DNA of 34,864 bases from CAWHMN01 sp051001135 (GTDB taxonomy: Bacteria > Acidobacteriota > Terriglobia > Terriglobales > Acidobacteriaceae). The notes beneath the pieces were generated by a model. The model saw nothing but the letters and a program-made list of their open reading frames with translations, was not told the origin of the DNA and searched no databases. Both the position numbers and the translations under genes were made by a program. The stretch lies in the NCBI GenBank assembly GCA_051001135.1, contig JBPCNO010000125.1, positions 1 to 34,864 of the forward strand, in the 5' to 3' direction. Below, one piece after another: positions 13,717-22,315 of this stretch. Each line of letters begins with the position of its first letter. Position 1 is the stretch's first letter.

Positions 13717-16533
13717 TTACGGCGTGGGAACGGTATACGAAGCGACCTTCCCGTTCAGGCCCACGTAGACATGTCCGTTGGCGACAGTGGGGGCCACCCA
13801 GCGGATTGCCGTTCCCAGATTGGGACTGACGAAGAGGAGCTTGCTCACGTCCGTGGCGTCGTTGGCCCGCAAGGTGCCGGTGCTCACATCGATGGTCCAG
13901 ACGATGCCGTTGGTATTTCCATTGGAAGAGATCGCCGGATCCGCTCCCGGCCAGTTGTAGGTGAACGCACCCATGCTGACGGGGGTGGTGCTCAACAGAC
14001 CGGTGCTGGGATTGAGCGTGAACATCTTCATGACGTCGTGATTGGCGACGAAGTACACGTTCTGCTGCCACATGGCGGGTGAGTTGTAGCAGGGTTGGCC
14101 GGAGTCGCGGAAGCTGCCGGTATTGCCCACCTGATGATCGAGGCGCTGCAAGACGTTATCGCTGGTAGTGCCGCGGTCGCCCAGGGCATCGCGGTTCAGC
14201 AGGTAGATGGGCGTGGGCTTACCGCACACGATGAGTTCGTGCGGATAGGGACCGGTCTGGTCGGGAACGACGAGCACGTTGCCCGATCCCAGGTCGACGT
14301 CGTTCTGGTTGAGCGTCTGGTAGTCGAAGGGAGTGAAGTAGTCGAGTTCCTGCAATTGCGGACTGAGTTTGACGATGCTCTCCCCGAAGTTGTTGGTGCC
14401 GTCGATGGTGCCATTGCCGGTGGAGATATAGATGTTGCCATCGCTATCCGCTGTGGGCGCGGCGGCCGACATCCAGATACCGCCTTCGCTGCCGGTCGGG
14501 GTTACGTTGAAGACCGCCTTCTTGGCAAGCGTGGTCTGGTCAAAGGCGAAGAGCAGGCCGTGGTAGGGAGTCCGGTCCTCGATGGAACCGAAGGCGACAT
14601 AGACATTCCCGTTGACAAGCAGCAGACCGGGGCGCTGGAACTTGTAGAGGGGCGCCAGGGCGGGGTCGGAGATCAACACCGGTCCGCCGAACTTGTCATT
14701 TCCCGTGGTGAGATCGAGCGCGTGCAGCCGGTGTGGGAAATTGCTTGCGTTGTTTTCGGAGGTTTCAGCGACGACATAGAGGGTGAGCGTGAGGGGGTCG
14801 ATCGCCGGCGTGCCGAGAATGCCCGTCTGTGTCGAGATCCCGACGCTGGATCCGTTTACGGCGGTGACGCCGGTGGAGAGGAAGCTTCTCTTCCAGACCT
14901 GCGCGCCAGTGTCGGCGTCGAATGCATAGACGCTGTCGTTGGAGGTAGTGACGAACAGCAGGTTGCGAGCTACACCCGCGATGGTGACAGCGTTCAGGTA
15001 GAGAGGCTGGCTCCAGATGCCGGCGTCCACGGCGGCGCTCCAACTGAGGCCGAACTTGCCGGAGCTGACGCTGGCCGGTGTCAGCAGCAGTTCGTCGGGC
15101 TGAACGCCCGTACCGGAGATGCCATTCTTCCACATGGTGTAGTTGACGAGGCTAATGGTCGCCGTGGCGGTTGCAGTCTTGGTCGGATCGCTGGTCGCGG
15201 TGGCGGTGATGGTGCAGGCGCCCGCAGTAGTGGGCGCGGTGAAGAGTCCGGTCGAGCTGATGGCGCCGCAGGAGGTGGACCAGGTCGCGGCGAAGTTGGC
15301 CGAGAACTGCTGCCTCCCTATGGCGTGGAGGGCAACCGCGGCGGGAGTGACGCTGAACTGTCCCGTGGTGATGGTGGCTACTGTGGAGGCGGTCCGGCCG
15401 GTGCCATCGGTCGCGGTGGCGGTGATGGTGCATGAACCCGAGATCGCGGGCGCGGTGAACAGGCCAGACGCTGCGCCGATCGATCCGCAGGATGCCGCCC
15501 AGCCGACTGCGGCGCTGGCGGTGAATTGCTGGGTTGCATTGACGGAGATGGAGGGATTGAGAGGCGCGAGCACCATTCCCTGCGGCGTGGAGGTGATGCT
15601 ATCCGAGCCCCAGACGGTGTAGTGGGGGCTGGCGATGGCGAGGCCCTCGATGGTGCATTTGCTGCCGGCGGCGGCGCTGGCGGTAAAGAGTCCGCTGCCG
15701 ACGTTGATGGAACCGCACCTGGCGCTCCAGGTGACTGGCATGCTGGCCGTGAACTGCTGCGTCTGGCCCTGCTGGGTGATGGCGGCTGCCGGCGTCATGA
15801 CGATGGGCGAAACGATGCTGACCACGGTGCTCGCGCTGGCGCCTCCACTGGTCGCCGTGGCGGTGACCGTACAGGGGCTGGTGTAGAGATTGGCGGTAAA
15901 CAGCCCTCCGCTGGTGATGGAACTGCAGCTCGTCTTCCAGGTAGCCGGCGCGCTGGCGGTGAACTGCTGCCTGGCGTTCTCCTGGAGCGCGGGGTTGAGT
16001 GGTGCGATGGAAAATCCCGAGGACGGTGGCCCCGCGGTGATGCTATCCGAGCCCCAGACGGTGTAGTGGGGGCTGGAAACGGCGATGCCCTCGATGGTGC
16101 ACTTGCTGCCGACTGCGGCGCTCGCGGTAAAGAGACCTCCGGCCGTAATGGTGCCGCATTTAGCCGTCCAGGTCACGGGCATACTGGCTGTGAACTGCTG
16201 TGTGTTGTTTTGCTGCGTCGAGGCGCTCGCCGGGGTCATCACGATGGGCGAGACGATGCTGACCACAGTGCTCGCGCTGCCGCTTCCACTGGTAGCCGTG
16301 GCGGTGACGGTGCAGGGGCTGGTGTAGAGAGTGGCGGTGAACAGCCCCGCGCTGGTGATGGAGCCGCAGCTTGCCTTCCAACTGGCGGCTACGCTGGAGG
16401 TGAACTGCTGCTTGGCAGCCTCCTTGAGCGTGGGATTCGCGGGCGAGATGGTGATGGCCAGAAGCTGGGGAGCGGCGAGAAGAGCCAAGGCAGCGAGCAT
16501 GGCTCGACGGACGGCAGGCAGAGACAGGGACAT
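13717..16533 (-). CDS. Secreted protein with six Ig-like repeats and a PQQ-type beta-propeller
   Basis: The protein has 938 residues and a signal peptide (~1-26, ending LLAAPQLLA). Residues ~27-450 are six ~70-residue Ig-like units, each with QQFTAS, a Cys before a glycine-serine turn (e.g. SCGSI), GLFTA, and a second Cys in CT(V/I)TATAT or CTIEG; each pair could form a disulfide. Units 1-2 and 3-4 are near copies, a 148-residue tandem duplication. Residues ~490-938 form a PQQ-like propeller (VYAFDADTGAQVWKRSF, GTPAIDPLTLTLYVVAET, NIYISTGNGTIDG, VYVGLNGKVASYTV). No enzyme motif was recognised, so a structural, adhesive or binding role is likely. There is no C-terminal membrane anchor, unlike its neighbours. 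It is divergent from manA. Confidence 0.85.
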   Translation of the reverse strand: MSLSLPAVRRAMLAALALLAAPQLLAITISPANPTLKEAAKQQFTSSVAASWKASCGSITSAGLFTATLYTSPCTVTATATSGSGSASTVVSIVSPIVMTPASASTQQNNTQQFTASMPVTWTAKCGTITAGGLFTASAAVGSKCTIEGIAVSSPHYTVWGSDSITAGPPSSGFSIAPLNPALQENARQQFTASAPATWKTSCSSITSGGLFTANLYTSPCTVTATATSGGASASTVVSIVSPIVMTPAAAITQQGQTQQFTASMPVTWSARCGSINVGSGLFTASAAAGSKCTIEGLAIASPHYTVWGSDSITSTPQGMVLAPLNPSISVNATQQFTASAAVGWAASCGSIGAASGLFTAPAISGSCTITATATDGTGRTASTVATITTGQFSVTPAAVALHAIGRQQFSANFAATWSTSCGAISSTGLFTAPTTAGACTITATATSDPTKTATATATISLVNYTMWKNGISGTGVQPDELLLTPASVSSGKFGLSWSAAVDAGIWSQPLYLNAVTIAGVARNLLFVTTSNDSVYAFDADTGAQVWKRSFLSTGVTAVNGSSVGISTQTGILGTPAIDPLTLTLYVVAETSENNASNFPHRLHALDLTTGNDKFGGPVLISDPALAPLYKFQRPGLLLVNGNVYVAFGSIEDRTPYHGLLFAFDQTTLAKKAVFNVTPTGSEGGIWMSAAAPTADSDGNIYISTGNGTIDGTNNFGESIVKLSPQLQELDYFTPFDYQTLNQNDVDLGSGNVLVVPDQTGPYPHELIVCGKPTPIYLLNRDALGDRGTTSDNVLQRLDHQVGNTGSFRDSGQPCYNSPAMWQQNVYFVANHDVMKMFTLNPSTGLLSTTPVSMGAFTYNWPGADPAISSNGNTNGIVWTIDVSTGTLRANDATDVSKLLFVSPNLGTAIRWVAPTVANGHVYVGLNGKVASYTVPTP
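15595..16480 (-). repeat. 444-bp tandem duplication inside the Ig/PQQ protein gene
   Basis: Two adjacent segments repeat with a period of 444 bases. For example, ATCCGAGCCCCAGACGGTGT occurs at 15601 and again at 16045. The unit encodes a pair of Ig-like domains (148 residues) and preserves frame. Outer boundaries are approximate. Confidence 0.8.
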
Positions 16534-16897
16534 GATGCGTCCTCAAAGTGGCTAAGAGCGCCCGCTTGCGCGAGGGAACCAGACGCGTGCGGCGAAGGAG
16601 GCACTCGTAAAATGAGACCAAACCGTAAGAGCGCCGCGAGGTGAGACAGGCTCGGGGGGAACCGGAGACCTTTAAGGTCCGCTTAACATAGCTCTATTTA
16701 GAGGCAGAGGGCAATGAACTTTAGTACCTTTCGAGTTATCGGGCGCGCACCAAGGTTACACAAATCCTGTAAGCTGCTGTTTCCACTGATCTGTGCGGGT
16801 GATTGCATCGTTTCAGTTGAGCGCATGATTTGACCCGCCGCCGGGAAGCCGATCTTCTTCTTGTCACGCGGGCCAGAGCAGGGGATGCTATAAATCG
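16534..16897. other. Divergent intergenic region between Ig/PQQ gene and manA
   Basis: No gene was seen. The left half carries the promoter-like element and palindrome at 16667-16714. The right half, upstream of manA, has no clear sigma-70 promoter that I could defend. Confidence 0.5.
16667..16714 (-). promoter_or_regulatory. Candidate promoter plus 13-bp palindrome for the Ig/PQQ gene
   Basis: On the reverse strand a -35-like TTGCCC (16709-16714) is followed after 18 bases by TATGTT (16685-16690). Just downstream lies GACCTTTAAGGTC (16667-16679), a perfect palindrome around one base, placed where a repressor would block transcription start. Confidence 0.35.
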
Positions 16898-17899
16898 ATG
16901 GCTAGCGAACAACTTGCTCCCCTCCCGCTCGCACCCGTCCCGCTCGCGCCCTTCCGGCTCGCGCCGTGGTTCAGCCCCCGGCCATGGGGCACGATGGACC
17001 TCTCTCCCTGGTATGACCTGCAGCCCAGGGAGCCGATCGGCGAGGCATGGCTTACCGGACACGACTGCGTGGTCGAGACCGGGGAGCACGCCGGCAGGCG
17101 GCTGGGGGATGTCGCCGCGGAATATGGGGAGGCGCTGCTGGGCGACGCGGCACTGACCGACTATCCGCTGCTGCTCAAGATACTGTTCCCGCACGATAAG
17201 CTCTCCGTGCAGGTGCATCCGGACGACGCCATGGCGCAGTCCATGGGAGAGCCGCGGGGCAAGACTGAGTGCTGGTATGTGCTGGAATCCTCTCCCGGAG
17301 CCAGTATCGATCTGGGACTTAAGCCTGGAGTGGACATCGCAGCGGTCCGCGCGGCGATTGCCGGCCACACGCTGGAGGACCTGCTGGAGAAGGTGCCGGT
17401 GGAGCGTGGAGAGATGGTCTTCGTCGACGCCGGGACGGTGCACGCCATCGGGCCCGGGGTTACTTTGCTGGAAACCCAGCAGAACTGCGACGTCACCTTT
17501 CGCCTCTACGACTATGGCCGGCCGCGCGAGCTGCACATCGAACGTGGCCTGGCGGCTACCCGGCTCATCACCCGCGCCGGTAAGGTGCCCGTTCAGCCAT
17601 ACCGAGCAGGAGAACATGGGGCAGGAGAGCGGATAGGGGAGCGGCTGATCGCGGAACAGTACTTCGTGGTGGATCGGCTGCGGGTGAGTCCCGAAAGGGA
17701 ATTCCGCTCCGGAGCGCCGACGGGGACTCCGCATGCGCTGGTGGCGATCGCCGGCGCGGCAGTGCTGGAGACGGAGGACCTTCCGCCGGTGAGCGTTCCG
17801 GCTGGACGGGCGGTGATCGTACCCGCCACTGTGGCGCACTATCGAGTGCGGACGGACACCGCCTGCACGCTGTTGCGCTCCATGCCACCGCCCCGTTGA
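16898..17899 (+). CDS. manA: Mannose-6-phosphate isomerase, class I
   Basis: This cytoplasmic Zn-dependent enzyme interconverts fructose-6-phosphate and mannose-6-phosphate, feeding GDP-mannose and glycan synthesis or mannose use. The protein has 333 residues. All four expected zinc ligands are visible: Q105 and H107 in QVHPDD, E124 in KTECWYVL, and H182 in GTVHAIGPG. The N-terminus has the family's FSPRPWG..DLSPWY. Upstream of it is an unusual in-frame repeat (LAPLPLAPVPLAPFRLAPW, from 15-bp CTCGCxCC units) that lengthens the usual 'LAPFRL' start. The ATG at 16898 has AGGGG about 12 bases upstream, which is rather far, and a later start is not obvious. It is flanked by unrelated surface-protein genes and is probably transcribed alone. 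Confidence 0.92.
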   Translation: MASEQLAPLPLAPVPLAPFRLAPWFSPRPWGTMDLSPWYDLQPREPIGEAWLTGHDCVVETGEHAGRRLGDVAAEYGEALLGDAALTDYPLLLKILFPHDKLSVQVHPDDAMAQSMGEPRGKTECWYVLESSPGASIDLGLKPGVDIAAVRAAIAGHTLEDLLEKVPVERGEMVFVDAGTVHAIGPGVTLLETQQNCDVTFRLYDYGRPRELHIERGLAATRLITRAGKVPVQPYRAGEHGAGERIGERLIAEQYFVVDRLRVSPEREFRSGAPTGTPHALVAIAGAAVLETEDLPPVSVPAGRAVIVPATVAHYRVRTDTACTLLRSMPPPR

Positions 17900-18258
17900 G
17901 GGCTGGTCAATTCCCGAAGAACGGCGTCGCTCTGATGCCTTAGTTGCATATTCCCGAAACGGTTCCTGTGCTTAGATAAGGGCTCACTCGGAGGCGGCTG
18001 TGTGCCGACAGGCAGAGCCTATCCGCCGAAGTGGTGGTCCGGCGTCGCTGGAGCAGACGTCCCGAACGGATGTATACGGGCGCTACGCGCGGGGCGCGGC
18101 TCGATGTCTGGCTCGGTTTCTGGCCCGGTGTGGCTGCGGACGGAAGCGGCCTTCAAGGCCATACATTCACGGGCCCCGGACGGATGTGCACGATGTCGGA
18201 TGTCCGGACCGGGACCGATGCTGGACGACGGATTGTGGATGCGATGCGGAGCGGGAAG
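17900..18258 (+). other. Leader region of the NHL-repeat gene
   Basis: The NHL-gene frame is open back to 18031, but that stretch is Arg/Gly-rich, has no secretion signal at its start, and was judged non-coding. No riboswitch or clear promoter was recognised. Confidence 0.4.
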
Positions 18259-21200
18259 ATGAAAGACCAGGACGGCAGGACGGGCAAGAGAATGACTTCG
18301 CTGATGAGAGTCGCGATGCTTGCAGCGCTTGCGGCCCTTGCCGCACAGGCGGATGCCCAGTCGCTGCGTCTCACGCCGAGTGTGACCCGCTATGCGGGCA
18401 CCGGCGCGGCCGGTTCGAACGACGGTCCCGGCGGCGCCAGCACGCTGCCCCTGAATGGCCCAACGTTTGTGGCTGCGGATGCGCTGGGGAATCGCTACAT
18501 CGCCGATACCGCCAATAACTGCATCCGTCGCGTGGATGCAAGCGGCACCATGAGCACCGTCGCCGGGCTGGTGCAGCCGAGGGGCGATACCTGCAACGTA
18601 TCGCTGAATCCCAGTCCAATTCCATCCAAGGGCCTGATCAAGCCTGCCGGCCTCGCGGTAGATGCAAGCGGCAACCTGTTTATCGCGGATTCGGGACATA
18701 ACTGCATTCGCGAACTTCCCGCCGGCGCGCAGGGCACGGCCGCACTCGTCCCCGTGGTGGATACCTGTACCAATCCGTCGACCACCTCGCTGACGCCGTC
18801 GCCCGCCGGGCTTGCCCTCGACCTGCGGGGAAATCTCTATATCGCGGTGAACGACAGCACCGACGGCATCTACCAGGTGCTGGCCGGCTTTGCCGGTGCA
18901 TACGGCAGCCCCTGTCTGGTCGATGGAGCACCTTCGACCCGAGTCTCCAACCTTTGCCCGACGGTTACATCGACGATCCTTCTGGCCAAGCCCGAGGGCA
19001 TGGCAGTCGATCTGCTGGGTGCTCTGTATGTCGCCGACAGCGGGAACGCCTGTATTCGCAAGGTCTCCGGAGTGCAGACGACAGTTGTGCAGTCGACCGC
19101 GGCCGGTACATGCGCGAACGACGGAAGTGGGAATGGAGCCGCGACCTTTCAGACGCCGTTTGGGGTTGCAACGGACCAGGCCGGCCACGTGTACGTCTCA
19201 GATCAGGCTACGTCGAATGTGTTCCAGTTGACCGCCGGCGGAGGCGCGCTCCTGATCGCCGGACTTCCCTCCGGCGGCTCCGGGGTCTATGCGCAGACGC
19301 AGGAGGGCAAGGCGGCAGTTACCGTGCCGCTGAACCTGCCGAGCGGTCTGGCTTCCGGCAATTACGGCGACGTCTACGTGGCCGACACCGGAAACGACAT
19401 CGTGCGCACGCTCTCACAGGGACTGCACTTCCCCACTACCTCTGTCGGCGGTCAAAGCATTCCGCAGACACTGCAGTTCGCCATCACCGCTCCTGTCAAT
19501 CTGAAGGCGCCGGTGTTGGGCGCGGATTTCCAGATCCTCAGCAACGTGTGCGTAGGGCCCATTACACCTCCGGGTGGCAGCCTGAGAACGTGCCAGGTGA
19601 ACATCAAGTTTGCGCCGACGCTGCCAGGCTTCCGTTCCGCCGCGCTGACGCTGACGGATACCAGCACCGCGCCCGCCACGCAATACCAGGTGGGCATCAA
19701 CGGGGTGGGACAAAGCGCGCTGGCGCTCTTTACTCCGGGCATTATCAACACCCTGGGCCCTAAGCTGAATGCCCCTACGGCGGTCGTCTTCAGCACGGCG
19801 GGAGACATCTACTACGCCGAAGCGGGGAGCGGTAGCGGCGATGTGGCCGTGCTGCGCAAGGGCAGCACCACGCCAACCACACTGATCCCGGCTGGCGGGG
19901 GTATCGTAAGTCCGACTGCGCTCGCGCTCGACGATTCGGGCAATCTCTACATCGCCGACAAGACCACAAACGCCGTGTTCCGCTATGACGTGAACGGCAA
20001 TCTCACGACGGTGGTAACCGGATTGAGCAGTCCCTCGGCCCTGACCATCGATCCTCTGGATGACATCTACATTGCCGAGGCCGGCCCGCTTACGGTTGGT
20101 GTGCTCGAGGTGTATGCCGGCGGCCAGCAGCGCATTATCGCCGGCCAGGGATTCAATACCGCCGCCGATAACGTCCTCGCCTCGACTGCGCAATTCGTGC
20201 AGCCCAGCGCCCTTTATCTGGACGCGAATGGGAATCTCTACATCGGGGACCGGGGCGGCTATCGAATCTATCAGATCGACACCTCGGGCATCATCCACTT
20301 GTTCGCCGGCACGGGGAATCAGACCAGCAGCAATCCCGGAACTCGACTGGGGACTGCGTTCCCGGGTATCACGGGCCTGAGTGGAGACGCCGCGGGCGAT
20401 ATTTACATCGCCGACGGCCTGAGCAACCGCATCTTCGTCGCGTACAGCGGGCTGGCCCAGAACCCGGCGGTCGCCGTGCTGGCCGGCACCGGCACTCCCG
20501 GATATACGGGCGACGGCAACACCGCCACCTCAGCACAACTCAATGGTCCCGCGGCGATTGCAGTGGATGGAGCCGCGAACGTCTACATCGTGGACAACGG
20601 CAACGATGTTCTACGCCAGATCAACTACGTCAACCCGTTGCTGGACTTCGGCACCGTAAAGGTGGGCCAGACCGGCGGTCCTCTGATTACCACTCTGTGG
20701 AACGCGGGCAACGGAACGCTGCAGCCGCTGGCGACGGTTTCGTTGAGCGATACAGTGAACTTTGCGCAGGACGACGGTACGACGGGTTGCGGAAACAGCA
20801 TCTCCACTGGCGCCACCTGCGAACTCGGCTTTGATTTCACTCCGAAGTCACCGGGATCTTTCATCGCCACGGCCACCTTCACGGATAGCTCCGTCAATCC
20901 GATCCAGATCGTCACCCTGAGGGGCTTCGCCCCGGTGCCCCCGCTGGCGACCATCACATCGCCTGCCGTGACGGCCGTTTACGGAACGGCATACACGCTT
21001 AACGCTTCGCTCAGCAGCAATCAGTCGCCTTCGCCGACGGGTAACGTCATCTTCACTATCGGCGGCGTGCAACTGTGCGCTCCGCAGCCGTTGCCATCCA
21101 CCGAAGCAGTCAGTTGTTCACCGTCGCCGACGCTCGAGAACGTGGGCGGCTACACCGTCAACGTGGCGTACTCAGGGGATGCAAACTATCCACCGTCTTC

Positions 21201-22197
21201 TTCCACCATCGCGCTTACGATCATTCCGGCGCCGGTCACCATCAAGGTCGACAGCTTTACACGCGCTATCAATACCGCGAATCCGCCGTTGACAGGAACC
21301 ATCAGCGGTGTCGTTCAGGGCCAGTCGATCGTTGCTGCGTATAGCACCACGGCAACCACGGCAAGTGCCGCGGGAACCTATCCCATCACCGCAAGTTTCA
21401 CAGCCGGTCCCGGCACACTGCTCAGCAACTACAGCGTTACCGTCGTGAACGGCACGCTCACCGTGACGGCGAGCGGCAGCGGCGGTGGCGGCTCGGGTGG
21501 CGGCGGTTCAGGTGGCGGCGGTGGCTCGGGCGGTGGCGGCGGTGGCGGTACCGGCGGTGGGGGTGGTACGGGTGGCGGGGGTGGTACGGGTGGCGGTGGG
21601 CAGCCGGGCACCGGCGGGAATTTCACGCTCAGTGCCACGCCACCGGAGCAGGAGATCGATCGCTCCGGTTCGGTGAACTATCCGATCTCGCTTACGTCGG
21701 CCAGCGGCTTCGTGGGTCCAGTCACGCTCTCCTGCTCCGGGTTACCCGAAGGCGGCACGTGCGCTTTCTCGCCCGCGGCGGTAACGCTGGATGCGGGTGG
21801 CACCGGCACGACCACCATGACGGTGAGCGCAACCGCGGATTCGACCAATGTTCCACTGACCTTTGGACGCGTGAATGCGCCAGTTTCGGGACAGATGAAT
21901 GCGCCAGGCGCGCAGGCTGTCACTTCGCCAGTGTTCGCCTGGACCATGCTCCCCGTGGGCTTCGGCGGCACGGCCGGCACACTGTTGATGGGGCTGATCC
22001 GCCCTTCGAAAAGGGTGAGAGAGCGCCGCACAACCCTTTGGCTGGTGCCCGTGCTGCTGCTGCTCACGCTGGGCATCGCCGGCTGCTGCAAGCCGACCAA
22101 CTACAAGATCTACACCATTACCGTGACCGGAACGAACAGCACCGGAGGGACTGTTCTGACGCAATCTGCAACCGTTGATCTGACATTAGCCCAGTGA
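18259..22197 (+). CDS. Giant secreted NHL-propeller/Ig/MBG protein with C-terminal membrane-Cys tail
   Basis: The protein has 1312 residues from the ATG at 18259, which has GGAGCGGGAAG just upstream and leads to a signal peptide (LMRVAMLAALAALAAQADAQ). ATG 18292 is an alternative. Residues ~40-410 and ~490-800 contain repeated NHL motifs (GNLYIAD, DVYVADTGND, NVYIVDNGND), i.e. two propellers. They are separated by an Ig-like domain and followed by another of the ASPM/choice-of-anchor type. Then come an Ig-like repeat (YSGDANYPPSS), an MBG-like domain (AINTANPPLTGTISG), a glycine-rich linker, and a final Ig-like domain (VTLSCSGLPEGGTCAFSP). The end is a membrane segment (TLLMGLI), a basic loop (RPSKRVRERR), a second hydrophobic segment with GIAGCC, and a Thr/Val tail. 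It is probably a surface-exposed binding protein; the ligand is unknown. Confidence 0.85.
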   Translation: MKDQDGRTGKRMTSLMRVAMLAALAALAAQADAQSLRLTPSVTRYAGTGAAGSNDGPGGASTLPLNGPTFVAADALGNRYIADTANNCIRRVDASGTMSTVAGLVQPRGDTCNVSLNPSPIPSKGLIKPAGLAVDASGNLFIADSGHNCIRELPAGAQGTAALVPVVDTCTNPSTTSLTPSPAGLALDLRGNLYIAVNDSTDGIYQVLAGFAGAYGSPCLVDGAPSTRVSNLCPTVTSTILLAKPEGMAVDLLGALYVADSGNACIRKVSGVQTTVVQSTAAGTCANDGSGNGAATFQTPFGVATDQAGHVYVSDQATSNVFQLTAGGGALLIAGLPSGGSGVYAQTQEGKAAVTVPLNLPSGLASGNYGDVYVADTGNDIVRTLSQGLHFPTTSVGGQSIPQTLQFAITAPVNLKAPVLGADFQILSNVCVGPITPPGGSLRTCQVNIKFAPTLPGFRSAALTLTDTSTAPATQYQVGINGVGQSALALFTPGIINTLGPKLNAPTAVVFSTAGDIYYAEAGSGSGDVAVLRKGSTTPTTLIPAGGGIVSPTALALDDSGNLYIADKTTNAVFRYDVNGNLTTVVTGLSSPSALTIDPLDDIYIAEAGPLTVGVLEVYAGGQQRIIAGQGFNTAADNVLASTAQFVQPSALYLDANGNLYIGDRGGYRIYQIDTSGIIHLFAGTGNQTSSNPGTRLGTAFPGITGLSGDAAGDIYIADGLSNRIFVAYSGLAQNPAVAVLAGTGTPGYTGDGNTATSAQLNGPAAIAVDGAANVYIVDNGNDVLRQINYVNPLLDFGTVKVGQTGGPLITTLWNAGNGTLQPLATVSLSDTVNFAQDDGTTGCGNSISTGATCELGFDFTPKSPGSFIATATFTDSSVNPIQIVTLRGFAPVPPLATITSPAVTAVYGTAYTLNASLSSNQSPSPTGNVIFTIGGVQLCAPQPLPSTEAVSCSPSPTLENVGGYTVNVAYSGDANYPPSSSTIALTIIPAPVTIKVDSFTRAINTANPPLTGTISGVVQGQSIVAAYSTTATTASAAGTYPITASFTAGPGTLLSNYSVTVVNGTLTVTASGSGGGGSGGGGSGGGGGSGGGGGGGTGGGGGTGGGGGTGGGGQPGTGGNFTLSATPPEQEIDRSGSVNYPISLTSASGFVGPVTLSCSGLPEGGTCAFSPAAVTLDAGGTGTTTMTVSATADSTNVPLTFGRVNAPVSGQMNAPGAQAVTSPVFAWTMLPVGFGGTAGTLLMGLIRPSKRVRERRTTLWLVPVLLLLTLGIAGCCKPTNYKIYTITVTGTNSTGGTVLTQSATVDLTLAQ
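21470..21620 (+). repeat. Glycine-rich low-complexity tract (GGT/GGC repeats)
   Basis: About 150 bases of (GGN)n with interspersed AGC/ACC encode runs of G4S, G5S and G5T inside the NHL protein. It is a flexible linker before the last Ig-like domain. Such tracts are prone to length change. Confidence 0.9.
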
Positions 22198-22315
22198 TAG
22201 AACTGAGCTCGACTGCACAGTCCCTGCCGTCCTGCTTTGTGTCGGGTGCGACATCGTGAACACTGTCGTCCGTCGTCTCACCCGTCTGCTGCCACCCGTT
22301 GTTGAGGATTCACGC

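Noticed and set aside
14095..15435. Long forward frame antisense to the Ig/PQQ gene
   Set aside because: It is Gly/Ala/Arg-rich with no domain, and the opposite strand shows clear repeats and a signal peptide.
16736..17839. Long leftward frame antisense to manA
   Set aside because: It is a shadow of manA, whose zinc-ligand motifs are complete. The antisense product is Arg/His-rich without a recognisable fold.
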